Positions 1-13,540 of a stretch of DNA of 64,000 nt are shown piece after piece. The DNA lies in NCBI GenBank assembly GCA_947179485.1, contig OX359247.1:54657131-54721130 (forward strand), given 5' to 3'. The translations under genes were made by a program, and so were the position numbers. The notes beneath the pieces are model-generated. The model did no database searches and was not told where the DNA came from. It was given only the letters and a program-made list of their open reading frames with translations. Numbering within the stretch: position 1 is the first letter of the stretch; each line of letters opens with the position of its first letter. The stretch comes from Allacma fusca. Lineage: Eukaryota; Arthropoda; Collembola; Symphypleona; Sminthuridae.

Positions 1-377
1 ATGCTCTTCACACTTGGCATAACCAGTCGAAAGCAGCAAGCGCTGATGACACCTTAGTTCCTCTCTTCCCCTCATATTGACCAACTCATTTGTGTTGATT
101 AATTGGAAGTATACTTGTGCCAATAGTGTTATCATGTAGGGAGTGCATCTGTCATTTTGTATTAGTTATACTAACTGTGAAAAAGTGTTTGAATATTTTA
201 ATTTGACAAAGTTCGTGTGTACAAGCTTTGAGTTTAATATTTTACTGTGAACAATAATTTTTTTGGGACAATTTTTCGGAAATTATTTGTCTATTATTCG
301 GCGTCTACGTGAAGATACAATAATTATTTCTTACACTGTGCGGACCTTTGATAATTTTTAAAGTGATCTATCCAAAA
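1..377. other. 5' flank and probable 5' UTR of sog
   Basis: AT-rich sequence with no open frame of note. It probably contains the sog leader and promoter. I see no clear TATA box at a defined distance. Confidence 0.4.
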
Positions 378-3300
378 ATGAAGTACTGTGGTTTTTGGTG
401 GCCGGCAGCAACGCTAGCAGTAGTTACAACATTTCTGGTACTTACTGAGTCCGCTCCTGATGGGAATGTTGGAAATAAGAAAAAATCTGGGATCGTGCCT
501 GTAAGAAACTCTCTGAGACTCAACCGGACCAAGTTTCCATTACAAGCTGAAGAAAATCGGAGGAAATCGAAACGTGCAGGAGGTAATAAAAATAAATCTC
601 GTAAAAACTAAATTGTATTCCGTCACCTTGCATTCTGTCAAAATATTTTTTATGTCCGAAACTAATTTCCTACACTTAAATTCTTTCTGGATCTTAGCTT
701 ATTCTTATGGTTCTTTTACTAGGGTTGGCTAATAGTAGTAAATCATAGTTTCAAAGAGTATTTTTGAATGTATTTTCCCAATGAGTTGCATAACGACTCA
801 AAGTTTCAAGTTTGCTTAGGGTAATAGGATGAGTTGTGAGTTAAAATCTCTTCTGTATCGGGTGACATGATATAATTTTTAACATTCATACACAATGGCT
901 TAAAAAGTTCCCGGTAGCACCCGAATAATTTTCCAAGTCATTAGTTTTGCACATATTTTAGTTATACAAAACTTACGACGTGCAGCCTAGGCTCTAAGGA
1001 GGGTGTATACCGTACTAACTATTATCACCGTTTTTAGTCCCCAATTAGTATTAATTAGTCATTTATGTGAAAGTACATACATTTAATATTTACAATTTAA
1101 TTACTGCAAACATATGTTAAGCAAACAGTTTTACTACTATTGGAAGGTACTAATTGTACGCAGATATCTTTGTACCTACCGAAAAATTTCTTCCGTCCCC
1201 TTATATGTATAAAATAAATATGCATACATACATGTATAGAATAGAATCCTTAACATATTTATGTACATACAAAGTTTAGGCTACTGTGACGGCTTTAGGA
1301 ATTGCCAGCAACGCTTGTTATGGGATTATCCCTTTCTTGCTCTGACTATATACACCCCCACGTCCTTTAATATTAAGTTTGTCACTAATAAAAATGTGCT
1401 CACAATACCATTGTCCCTCTTCTTTGAGCTCTAACAGCTTAAATGCTAAAGAGAATATTCCTAGACATTGTGACTCTACTTATGTATGTAGGAGTGAGCA
1501 TTCCACATACTGTACAGTACTATCTATTAAGTTCAAGATCTATTGAATACATATGGAGAGTCACTGTGTCTGGAAGGATTCTCTTTAACTTTTAAGCTTT
1601 AAGAGGTAATGAGAAGGGATAGCGGTGTTCTGAGCACAGTCAAGACATTTTTATTAGTGGCGAGATAACACGCATTTGTTAGTAACGGTCGTTAGTGAGT
1701 ATGGATTGAACCAAAGATACTTAATTTTTATCTTATTCACCAATACCTTGTGAGGACTGGGGTGGGTGGTCATTTCGGACAGTCAAGGTTAGGTCATTTC
1801 GGGTGGAAAGGAGTTGGCGAAAATAGCACCCGAATAATTTTCCAAAATCAGTATTTTATACGCATATATCGTCATACCTGAAACTGCTTCCGCCGCCCTT
1901 GTAAAGATGAGCAAAAAATGATATACATATTAAGGTGTATTGAATCCTTAGCATACATACATACTTAGGCTACTTAACGCTACTGTGACAGCTTTAGGAA
2001 TTGCCAGCAACGCTTGTTATGGGATTATCCCTTTCTTGCTCTCACTATATACACCCTCACCACCTTTAATGTTAACTTTGTCACTAATAAAAATGTCCTC
2101 ACAATACCATTGTCCCTCTTCTTTGAACTCTAACAGCTTAAATGCTAAAGAGAATATTCCTAGACATTGTGACTCTTCTTATGTAGGAGGGAGCATTCCA
2201 TATACAGTATTATCTATTGAGACCAAAATCTATTGAGTACATATTGAGAGTCATTGTGTCTGGAAGGACTCTTTAACTTTTAAGCTTTAAGGGCTAAAGA
2301 AGAGGGACAGCGGTGTTCTGAGCACCCTCAAGTCATTCTATTAGTGACAGGTTAACTTGCATTTGTTAGTAAAGGTCGTTAGTATAGTGAGTGGATCAAA
2401 ACAAAAATAAGTAATCCTATATCGTTTCAAAGGGTTACTGAAAATTCTTAAGCGGTCATATTAACCTTACTAATAAGTTCATTAAGTATTCCATGATGAT
2501 ATGTATTTCATTCGACAGTCCATTACCCCTGTAGGATCGCCCTAAAAGAAGTCAATTTTGACTCTTAATAAAGTTTAGAGCTGGGGGCTCATTAATTATG
2601 AATATGTATATCATGAGCTAACCGTGTCATTAATGTATAATGAAAAATTAATAGATATTGGGGCACACAGAGACTAAACTTTATTAACAATTGTAGACAT
2701 ACTAGCTGATTGTGAGTGGTTAAAGTCTTACAGTGCATTTTAGCGTACAAGAAATGTGTACTAATTTAGTTGAATGTATGTAAATTAGCATGGTGAAGTT
2801 AGGAAATGGTCATATTAGTAATTACATTTTTGCAATTAATAATTTTTTTTTCATTTTTTTTTAGAATGTCGTCTCTCAAAGAATGTATACGAAATAGGGG
2901 AAAGCTGGAGTCCGGATTTGGGCGAACCCTTTGGAACCATGTATTGTATAGAATGCTCTTGTGAACCGGTAAGTTCTAAAATTTATAATATATTCTGTAT
3001 TGAATTTGTGACCAATTGATTCACCCTTACATCTATCGAATTACGAGGTCATGCGAAAGATTTTAGCTTCTTAAACTTGTTATGCACAGATGACAAATAT
3101 TTTACTTATACTTGTTTATAAAAATTCCAGGTTCAAAGAAAGAGGCGTGTTGTGGGGCGTATTAAATGTAGAAATGTTAAAGGTGATTGTCCAAAATTGG
3201 ATTGCGACGATGCTATCAGTATGCCAGGAAAATGTTGCAAAACTTGCCCAGAACAATTTAAAAGTAAGTTTAGAGACTTAAATTTCAAATAAAATTGGAT

Positions 3301-6300
3301 TGAATATGAATGAGTGTAATGAAGGAGAATCCTTCCCTAAATACCATTTTTATTCACAATTGACTGAATTGTTTTTTTTAGATTCTGAAAATATTACTGC
3401 TGATGGACTATCAACTGACGAGGTGGACAGCAACGAAAATAATAAAGGTTGGTACAGTTTTCTTTTTCAGTAACTGTTTTGATAAATTGTTAAATATTCC
3501 GTCCTTTGCACAGTTCATTGTACTTGATTCGCTATTTCATTGGTATTTTGATTTATTTGGTTTGCAGAATATTCAGCACTTCTCACACCCAGATCTTCCT
3601 CTCTAATTAAATCGTCAACTGGACTCGGAGAACCTTTGCTTTCAGGTTTAGCTTCTGGCCGTTTCATGTTTCTTCACAAGAGTCTTTACTACTCATTTAC
3701 TCACAATAAAGACATGGTCAGGCCGAAGTATGTTCAGTTTGTGGATTCAGAAGGGAATGTGGTTGAAGAGCAAGAAGTATCGGAAAATGCGTATCAGCAA
3801 GATACCAAGAAGATATGCGGAGTTTGGCATAAAATCCCAAGAGTGTATCGAAAGCTACTTAAGGACGAAAAACTGTTTGCGGCTCTAGTGACCGAAAAAT
3901 TCAATGGTGACAATGACCGGTTTCTGGCCGGTCGAGTATCCAAGCAACGTTATGTAACAACTGAGTTGTATTCTGCTCTTCTGGAGCCTGCATCTCAAGT
4001 GGTGAGTTCTTATCTTCATCTTTGTACACAGCCACAAACTCGGTTAGATTCAGAAAAGGGGAAGATTTATGCATTAATAACATTATCTTTTTACAGGGAA
4101 CGGGAGGCATGGCCGTTATTACAATTTCCTCATCGACAGGCTCGATTTATCTGAATACTGTGTTTAATGGTGACTTTCAAGAGGATCGGGATATAACCAT
4201 TGCAGTACGAATTGCTGACGCTTCTGGCAGTGGAGTCGAAGAATTTGTTAAGATTCCCAAGATACAGTACGAGACCAATTCAATTGAAGTTAGAACCATC
4301 TTAGAGATGCCGCAGTTGCAGTCCTTGACCCGTGGCAGTCTCTTTATTGTTGTTTACTCTCCAAAAAATCCGAATTTCAAGCTCATTGGATTCATTCAGC
4401 CGAGGTAATTTTAATTATAATAGCAATCTACTTTGAAGTAGCTTCCTGTGAAGTTGAAGCAATGTCATGTGTCCTTTTTACATAGTAATTATTGTGATGA
4501 TTATTGGTTAGGCATTAACATGTTGTTTTGCTTGTATTAATTAAATTAAAAATACATCAACATTTTATTTTATTTGTTTGCAGAGCTTCATGCGACATTT
4601 TTGACACAATTTTAACTCCTGAAGATACTCAAGTAGTTTCGGCGGGCGTTGCCTGGGTCTACCCTCTACCAGATGGTTCTTGGTCTTACAACATGCAATT
4701 GCCGGAGGAGCATTACCCAATCTCAGTGACAATGGAGACTGGAAGGAAGGTGTTGGAAGAGCTGCCTCTAAACCTGTCTAAGAATATAACTGGAGCTGTG
4801 GTCTCCGGGATGACCTCGCGATATTACCAGCTTCTTTATGAAGGAAGTTTGTACTTAAATGTTGCCACCAGTAAGTCTAACCTACGCGGCAGACTTGTTT
4901 ATCGGGGATTTGGTGACGCCCAACTCTCAGATGGTCCAATGATTCTGACGCCTGGAAATAAAACCCAAAAAGCTCCAAAAGCTCAAGGGCTCATATGGAT
5001 TGGTATTGACAGTGACTGTGCTTTTAACTATCAATTAACACTCAGCGAAAGACCCCAAAGTGAGATGCTTCGTTTGGAAGTGATGGAGATGCCAGGACTA
5101 CATCGCATTGGTCTTCCTGTGCGCACTTATGAATTGGCAGAGTTCGAAGCCAGCGACTACGAAGGAACTTTTTCGGATATTCAAAAGTAAGTAACTCATG
5201 GATTTTAAAATTTGTATACTATCAACTCTCTTTATTGCTCTTAAAATTTGTTGCAAAGACTATGACGCTAATACATGTGATTTTGTTTATTCAGATTTAG
5301 TTTCGCCCACGTTAAGGCTGGTGATGCCTTGTTTAAAGTCGTTGGACAAAAGGATTCAAGTATTCTGGCATCTGCTGTTATTAAAAATGTAAGTATAGTT
5401 GTCAGCAGTGTCGTATTTAGGGGAGACGACTCTTGGAGTGATTATTTCAATACTAGATTACAGTATCTAATAAAATCATTTTTTAAATAGATTCGGGTCC
5501 CTTCAAACTGTTTGCCAAACAATGTCGTGAATCCAGATTATACTTTGGAACTGGATGATGAGATGGCGTTGCCTGCAACCAACTATGGGTGTTATAATGG
5601 TGGTGAGTTTTGTCAGACACATTAAGTTAACTTAAGGAGTAGATTTTAATAGACAGAAACTGTATTTTTATCAAATTATCGTTAAAAATGGTGAATGAAA
5701 AATCTAACAATCCATTTGTGGTTTTATAGGTAAATTACACGAAGAATACTCTCAATGGACTCCAGAAAATGATACATGTCAAATCTGTACTTGCTACAAA
5801 GGCGAGGTCAAATGTGAAGCTGTAATTTGCCCCGTGGTCGACTGTGTCAATCCCGTTTTCCTTACTGGGGAGTGTTGCAGGACCTGTTTAGGTGTGCCGA
5901 AACCCATTAACAATAATGAAAGCGGATGTAAAGTAGAGGGGGATAGATTTCATCCAGGAGGCTCATCATGGCATCCGTATATGCCACCAAATGGTTTCAT
6001 GGTCTGCACCACTTGTACCTGCAATGTAAGTTAATTTTTCTATTCGATTATTTGTGATAGTGGTTTTTAAATTTGTATTTAATCCCCACTCATTCCATAC
6101 TGTTTATATAAGATATTTCGCGTGTATTTGTTAAAAACTAACGAGATGTTTTTTATATTTTTCCATAGGCTGATACCTTAACGGTTGAATGCACAAGAGA
6201 AAAATGCCCAACATTGAGCTGTGCCCCTGAGGAAGCTGTTTATCCTCGAGCCTTAGCGTGTTGCAAAGTTTGCCCTCCGAAAAAAACCGTCGAAGAGATT

Positions 6301-6797
6301 TTCATGGACGAACGAGATCAAAAGAAAGGGCCATCGGAAGCAGAAATTTTGGCTGCAGGCGGTTGTAAATTTCGTCAAGAGTTACACACGAATGGGGAGG
6401 AATGGAATCATCGTTTGGAACCCTTTGGTTTCATTCCGTGTGTAGTTTGCACATGCAGGGTAAGCATTGTATTTTAACCCTTGTATTATATCTTCACTAA
6501 GCTCTTGTCTATAAGGTGTAAAATACTTATGCATGGAAATAAATTTTATCTTCTTTTGTTTAGAACGGTGATACCAAATGCGAGAAGAAAAAGTGTCCGC
6601 AGCTAAATTGCGAAGTTAAAGTCATGGATGAAAGCGGATGTTGTCACAAATGCAGTGACATTCCTGTAGTCAAGCACCAACACTCCGGAGGATCCGGATC
6701 TTCCTCAAAATCCTCATTCTCAAGTTCCACGAACTTAACGTCTAGATACAGGAAACCGCCACCCGTCAAACATCGTGCAAAACAAGTCTCTCAATAA
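378..6797 (+). CDS. sog: Short gastrulation / chordin (secreted BMP antagonist), 12 exons
   Basis: Exons: 378-582, 2865-2968, 3131-3263, 3382-3447, 3568-4001, 4097-4404, 4584-5186, 5295-5388, 5491-5602, 5730-6025, 6169-6459, 6564-6797. All junctions are GT-AG and in phase, giving about 959 residues. Seen: a hydrophobic signal peptide (residues 1-26), a basic stretch, a Cys-rich VWC domain (about 70-144), a long region with CHRD repeats (about 180-640; motif GSLYLNVATS near 510), then three more VWC domains (about 682-745, 760-820 and 848-912) with CC..C endings, and a Ser-rich basic tail. The order VWC, CHRD repeats, three VWC is diagnostic of chordin/Sog. In that family the protein binds BMP/Dpp ligands outside the cell and is cut by Tolloid proteases during dorsoventral patterning. 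The ATG at 378 was chosen because it precedes the signal peptide; the frame upstream opens only with TTG. Intron 1 (2.3 kb) carries a duplication. Confidence 0.93.
912..2400. repeat. Imperfect direct duplication inside sog intron 1
   Basis: Two diverged copies lie in tandem, about 912-1705 and about 1822-2395. Both start near TAGCACCCGAATAATTTTCC. Both contain a block of about 200 bases starting GGCTTTAGGAATTGCCAGCA or its one-base variant (1290 and 1990). Both end near CATTTGTTAGTAA. The first copy has extra sequence in its left half. An 83-codon open frame in the second copy (1985-2236) belongs to the repeat and has no protein features. Confidence 0.8.
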
Positions 6798-9500
6798 TTT
6801 AAAAATGTTAACTCTCTACATATTTTTTTTTTATTAAATGTAACAAATTATGTGAAGCGGAAACTATAGCTTTGTTTCTTAACATATACTTACATGTAAA
6901 TTTACCGCAACTATTAAGCACACATATATTTGTTGTACCGCCTATATTTACCTGTGTGAAGTATTCTTTACTATTGTGCATAAATGTAAATATCCATGTG
7001 TATATAATTATGTATGTTATATATCCAACTTTGATTGTTTTTTCCTGCATATAGTAACATTAATGTGCTAAGCCAATCGTGGGATCGTTTGAAATCTTTG
7101 TTCTGTGAAGTGATTATATACATTATTATTAATGAAAGTCAATTAAAATTTTTATCTGCTGAATTTCCTGGATTTTTGAGCTTAGTTAATATGCATGTAT
7201 GCATATGCATACATATTTTAATAGATGTCTTAAGAAGAAATCTGATCATACAATATTTCCATCGCAAACAACGTGTGTAGGATTCTTGTAGTTGAAGAAC
7301 TCAAACTTTATTTAATTCTACTTCTTTACTGGAATTCTGTGATGTCATTATACAGGAACTGATTTTAAATTTGGGCAAGAACACGGCATAACAAAGATTT
7401 AATTGATCCTGCATTAGTACGACAAAAATGTGGACGTGAACACAGAACTACAGGTAGTAATTATATATGATATAACCTGATATAACCCTCTCCGTGGATT
7501 GTTACATGTATCATTAACCACTGGAAAACGTGGGGAAGTTATTAATCGACCGGTATTTTTAAACTGGCATATAATGCCCGAAAATTAATCCAGTCCAGAA
7601 GTTACGCAGAAAACATATCAAAATTAATGCAAAACTCCGAAAGTTCCTTTGACCGATACACCGTACACTAGTAAGGCGTATCGCTGTATACTGTATACAC
7701 ACTACAAAACGTTTTTACACAAGAAGTGAAACATCTCAGATAGGAATTTTAGCAAGCAGATTCTCAAATCCTTCATTCTCTGCCCTAAAAGTCATAACGG
7801 GTTTTCTAACCGAGTTACTCATTTTACTGCGGAGATCCACGGGTCTGTAAATTTTTTCCGTCTTTTTACCTATTCATCTCGGAGGGATCAGGGATCACAT
7901 TCATGTCATGTTTTGGAACTCACAATTCCCTCACTTATCATATTTACCAACGAGCCTTTCAACCCTTGGTTTGGAATTTTCTACTGGTATTTGCTGTCTT
8001 CATGGGGGCATTCTTTCAAAGCTTTTTGAGAATGAAGATGCCTGAGCGATTTATCCTTTTTATTTTGCCTACTCGGACTCTTCTGCAAAATGTGGATATT
8101 TCCTGCAAGTAAATCCCGAAAACAAAATGGTTCAAATTCATCATGACTATTTGGCTTTTCATGGCTATTATTTTGAGTAATACATACAAAGGATTCTTAG
8201 CCTCTGACCTGTCTGTCCCTAAACCTGTAATTGAAAAATTCGACCACCTTAACGGAATAGCTTTGGTTCAGCCTGTCGCATAAGCATAAAACTGGATTAT
8301 ATTTACCCCGATTTCTATGCCAGAACCACATCACTGACCAGACTCGTCAGTAAACTTTTCAAGTCGCCGAGCCATTGGTCAGCTCTGAAACAGATGTCCC
8401 TGGATATAATAAAATGCTTACATTTATTTCAAGAGTACCATCCTAATCGTAAGGTCCCTAAGTTCCGGTGGAAAACTTTCCGAGGTCGACCATTTTTGGT
8501 GGGGAAATATTAATTTTGATCGGGTTATATGGCTGGGGAATTAACAATTCCTGGTGAAATAAGGTATTTGCGTTTTTGGAACGAGTCAACGAGTCTTACA
8601 AATTAGAATTTTCCACTGGGTCCGGTCCAGATTTGAGCGAATCCGGGGGATGAAATTTGACATGAAATACTTGCAGAGTTTGCCAAAAACTGCACAGAAG
8701 AGTCAGATTTTGTCCAAACCTTGTGTCTTTTTTGTTCTCCTCTCAGCCTTTTTTCTGCTTACTCTTGGTCGAAATAATATCATCTTAAATATAATATAAT
8801 ATCATCTGAAAAGAACACCTTTGACCTTATTTGACGGCTTTTGACCAACTTGACCAATCCTGTTAAATGGATGTTCGCTCCAAAATCTTTCGAGACCGTC
8901 GAAATGAACCTCGAATAGTTGAAAGTTATACAGACATGCCTTTGCCTGCAATTACCTAATATGTAATTATATTATGTAATTATTACAGAAAATATACGTG
9001 CACACTATGAAACATATCGTAGCTAAAGATCGAAAATTGAATAAGTGCTGTACAAAAGCATGCACACGTAGACTATATTGCCTCTTCAGTGACGATATGA
9101 TCTCCATAATTAAGGAAAAAACTATTTATTCATCATATAAAAAGTGAAAACAAGCAGAAATATTTGTTATAAGGAAATTTTACCATGTTTTTACAATTTT
9201 TATTACGCACTCTTTTCAAAAGCACACCGCACAGTTGAAATGTTATTCAAAGTCGTACAGAGCTGTGTGCAAAACTAACGCTTAATTTCGTAAAAAAACA
9301 TTTAACGGAATTTAAAACAAAATAATAAATGGCTTGCCGAAAAATTCAGAAAAGTCAATACTGCATTTACGACAACAAGTCAAGCTGAAAATTTTGAAAT
9401 AAGAATTCATCTTCCTTTAAAAGTTTTCAGCTCCTGGGCCAGTCAATTCTAAATAATAACACGAGAGTTGTAAATGGTTAATGTATTGAGTTACAGTATT
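6798..9500. other. Intergenic, no gene recognised
   Basis: Contains the sog 3' UTR at its left end and the 3' flank of the minus-strand gene ending at 9501 at its right end. The middle (about 7.5-8.9 kb) is somewhat richer in GACC/GGTC-like words than its surroundings and looks like decayed repeat. Short open frames here (for example 7903-8112) have no recognisable features. Confidence 0.4.
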
Positions 9501-10777
9501 CTATACTCGGAGCCCTTCATCTTCATCGGAACTTTCATCTGAAAGGGGCGGATTCAATGCACCCGCTAAACCTTTTCCCTTTTCCACATTTGTTCTTCGC
9601 CTGCTTGAGGACTGAAGTCCAGGTTTTGTACGAAGTCTGAAGAAATGAGGACGAGGAGCAGCAATTGTCTTTGAAGACTTCGGCGACATTGATATATCTT
9701 TGAGTAGCAACTGTTGCTTTCGAGGGCGTTTATTATTCAACTCCACTGGATGATTTGCTTGATAAATATTTCTCTTCAAAGGCAATTTTTTCTTTGGCTC
9801 GGATTTCTTTCGCCCCCGTTTTGAACTAGCCTTATTTACAGGTACCAAGAGCGGGCTTTTGAACAGAAGCCAGTTCGGATCTTCTTCTTCGGTGGAGACT
9901 GGAACCATTGGAGATGGCTCACTTTTAGAGAACGGAGCTAAATGAGCTGGTTTGTCTGCCTTTGCGGGAAATACCAGTTCTGGATGGTTTCGTCTCAAGA
10001 TCCTAAACAACAAAATGGAAAAATTATAAATTATACATTAAAAATGTTGCATATCAAGTCTCGATTACAATACAGTGCCCTCCAATGGCTCCCTGTAAGA
10101 GTGTTTCTAAATATGTAGAAGTCTCATACAATTGCATGCTACTACAAGGAGACAAAATAAAATAGAAATAAGGAATGTATGGAAATATATGTTTATCCCT
10201 GTTGAGAACATTCTCTTTTAAGTGAGACATTTACATCTGGACTATCGAGAGTGATAGTTTCGTATTACGATTTGTCGTCTCAAAACAAACTGAAACTGAA
10301 CTTTTAAAACAAACAGCCTGCACCGACATTTACTTACATTTTTGACCGACCGTAAGTCTTGAAAATGGGAGTCAAGGCCTGATGAGTGGCTTCCTTGGGA
10401 TTTTTGGCAAAAGATTTTAATTCTTTCTTTAAATTCCCGTCTGTGGAACTTTTGTCTGATGAGCCCGGCTGAGCAACAGTAGACGTTGAAGTCATTTCAG
10501 AACACGGACTATATTTTGCAGGTTCTTCGGCGTAAGCTTTGGCTCTGATAATGCTGAACCGACTTCGGGGTTTCTTCCAAGTAGGTCTGGGAGTTGGAGG
10601 TTCCGTCATAGCAGTTGTTCGAGATGGAGACTCAAGCAATTCCATTCCCTTCGTCACACCCAGAATAGCATCGTCAATACTCGAAAAGGAAGACACACTA
10701 CAAGTCCTTGCCCTAGTTAATCTTGTCCTTGATTTCAATTCCGCTTGGGAAGATGGTTTTACAATTGGCTTCCCCAT
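9501..10777 (-). CDS. Unrecognised basic, low-complexity protein, probably nuclear (2 coding exons)
   Basis: Exons, in transcript order: 10777-10338 and 10002-9501, joined in phase 2, giving about 313 residues. A stop lies in frame nine codons upstream of the ATG, behind a good acceptor (pyrimidine-rich, ending AATAG), so a noncoding first exon is likely. The protein is rich in Ser, Pro, Lys and Arg and has no membrane segment. Basic clusters (KRGRKKSEPKKKLPLKR, NNKRPRKQQ, SSRRRTN) look like nuclear localisation signals. Many SP/TP sites (for example PPTPRPTWKKPRSRFS) suggest kinase targets. The end is acidic (SDESSDEDEG). I do not recognise the family. A cell-cycle or chromatin protein of the rapidly evolving disordered kind is a guess from composition only. 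Confidence 0.75.
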
Positions 10778-13540
10778 TGGACCAATATTGGTAATGCTTC
10801 TTTCTTATCCCAGCCTATTAAAAAATTCAAATGTAGCATTTAAAACCGGGTTAAAAACAAAATTATTTTTACATTATAAAACTCCGTATGTGCAATAGTC
10901 TGCCATAAAATGTTTCATGAAAACGTTTTAATACCTAGAAACAAAAGTACTCGGCTCCAGCCAAACTCATTTCCGTAAAACTCGATTTTTTTCCAGTACG
11001 TTGGCGCCAAAACAAAAAATTGTGAGTAAAACGTTAAAAATGACCGCTAACGTAAAAATAAAAAAGGAAACAGGAAACAATGATTTTTAAATGGGATCGG
11101 AGGTTTCAAAGTTAATCACCAAATATAGTATTTTGGGAGCTTTCACCCGCAATGAAGGAAATTAGCAAAAATATATGGTAATCTTCCAAAACTTTACCCA
11201 TGATGTATATGCTAAGAAAAAGGAACCCGAAAATAAGAGCAAGGAATAAAATATCTGCAAAATGAAGTTAAAGCACAATAAAGATGGGCTGAGTTTTACT
11301 TTCCCGGCCATAAATCATGTACCATGCATATGTAAAGATGCTTTAATGCCTGGCATTAATTATACACCAAAGGAACAAACAATAAGGCTGACCCTCCTCA
11401 ATCCATTCACAATCCATTCCATGTTGCACAACCCATTCAGTAATATTGTGTACACTTTATATTAGAAATAACAGAAGAATTTTTTAAAAAAACCTGCGAA
11501 TCTACGATGTGAAAACAACTTTATAAAAACTCACCTTTGTAGAGAATGTGGTTTAGGGAATGGCAAAAACACAACAGTGTTTGCAGAATGAGAATGTTTT
11601 TTTAAACCCTCCAACTTACTTTTTCTTGAAATTTTTCAGTATTATTTATTTAATATTCCTTATTAATTTACTTATTATTCGTTTTTTTTTCAAAAACACC
11701 GGAAAATTATTTGAACTCTGGAAAAGTTTACTGTGTTATGTCAATATTTACTACAATACGTATCTTCTCGAGTGTTTAATCTTTTTTCGATAGTCAGTAG
11801 TCTAGGGGAGATTGAAATTCCGAACACTAAATGAATACTAAAACGTGATTAACTCTGTTACTCCAGTACGCATTCAGTGCGTTCTAAAATTCTGGACAAG
11901 GAAGCATACATATCGTTGGCTAAATTCTAAAAAGTACCATTTTCATTTCAGAACCTATGCTTTTTAAATGGGTTCGCAAATGAAAATGGTACTTTTTAGA
12001 ATTTAGCCAACGATATGTACATATTAGTAGAAAGGAAACGTATTCCGGATAGAGAAACTTGTACGAGCTAAAACTGAAGTTGATGGGGACTGTTCCTACA
12101 TTACAGAGGCAAATATTTTTATTAGCATGTAGATTCCAATCCCAGACAAAAATCATTGATAAGAGCCCTTACAAATGGTAACTAAACATGAGCTAAAGGA
12201 AAAAACAATTTGTTGGGTCCACAGGAATGTTTCTTTGGCAATGCTGATATGAATAACATCTAATGGATAATGAGGATACAAAAAAATGGAAAGGGAAGTC
12301 GTTACCTTTTCAAGGACAGAATGTTTATGAAAGCACTTAGGAATGACTAAGAATTTATTGGCTTTTCTGTGTTACTGACTTCTTAATAGATCCGATTAAA
12401 ACAATGATTCAATTTATTTTTATTTACGGAAAATTCAGTGTTTAACTGCCAAACATTATTGTTTTCTAAGATCGCTAGTCTCATAATTTATTTTACATGA
12501 TTTTAAAATGTGTACATACTATATCATATGTACAGCACATACAAATGCTACTTTATAACATAATCATTCAATACATCAAAATTTCAACTGGCAGTGAAAT
12601 AGGTCATCAATCCTGACCCTGACAAGAATAATAAAAATTGATGTTCGTGGCATGCATCGTACATATGTATGTATGTACATAATTTGCTTACGTATAAAAA
12701 GCTGTCTGATTCCTATTCTGAATCTGTTACTTTTCCAGTTGCCATATTTGTAGTCTTAAAATTTCATAAAGGAGACACACTTTTACTGAAAATGATGTGA
12801 CAGTGTGTCCCTTTCCAGATATAGTTTATTTTTTTTAGTGTAGCACCATTATACTGATTCTCGGTATATTTTTTACAGTTAATGCAACTTGATACGAAAT
12901 GTGTGTATCGATGCAGAATTATTTACCATAACACAATATACATTATCGTCTGGATGTCGGCTGATTGTGCTTCCAAGTGTACATACATAGATGAGCTGGG
13001 ATGATATGGGGCTGTATCATTTGACAATGATCATCCTCGCGATTAAATAACGAAGGATTTGAAAATTACTATTACGCCAAAAAGACCTCTGATATCCTTA
13101 CTTTGAACATATGTCAAGGTTTTAGAATTAAATCCATATGCTTTGATTCCAGTTTATTATTATGCAAACATTCCCGATAACAATCTTTATCTGCACATGC
13201 CTTCCCCAGTATCACCTCAAATTCTCACCTCTCTTTTGCCTCATTGCCTAACAAACGTATATAAAAATTGCGTTGATAAAAAAGAGCAATAGCAAAATAG
13301 AGCAAAATAATATATGATCTGCATAAGTTTCCCCCCTATCTTTTATGGGGCTTATCGCAGTTGGCTTTCATCAAAATTACGCTCGAAACTCGAACATAGA
13401 AAGTCTGTGGAACTCATCTGGGGGTACAAAATTTGGTTGGCCGAATACAAAAAATAACGGAGAAATTCTCCTATGAAGATCCGTAAAAAGTGTGCAAAAT
13501 CTTATAGGAATTAAGTTAAGACCGTGTTTCGTGAGCTATC
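10778..13540. other. Intergenic; holds a long perfect inverted repeat
   Basis: Probably holds the noncoding first exon and promoter of the minus-strand gene at its left end. The only strong structure is the inverted repeat at 11907-12019. Tetranucleotide-like TACATATG/GTATGTAC runs occur near 12660 and 12970. No gene seen. Confidence 0.4.
11907..12019. repeat. Long inverted repeat / snap-back hairpin (42-bp arms)
   Basis: Bases 11907-11948 are the exact reverse complement of 11978-12019, with a 29-base loop that can pair further (GAACC with GGTTC). The ends read TACATATCGTTGG and CCAACGATATGTA. A small foldback MITE with TA ends, or a hairpin RNA precursor, are both possible. Confidence 0.9.

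Noticed and set aside
348..377. Upstream extension of the sog first exon
   Set aside because: That frame opens with TTG. The ATG at 378 directly precedes the signal peptide.
1985..2236. 83-codon frame in sog intron 1
   Set aside because: It lies in the duplicated repeat, and the frame is not kept in the other copy.
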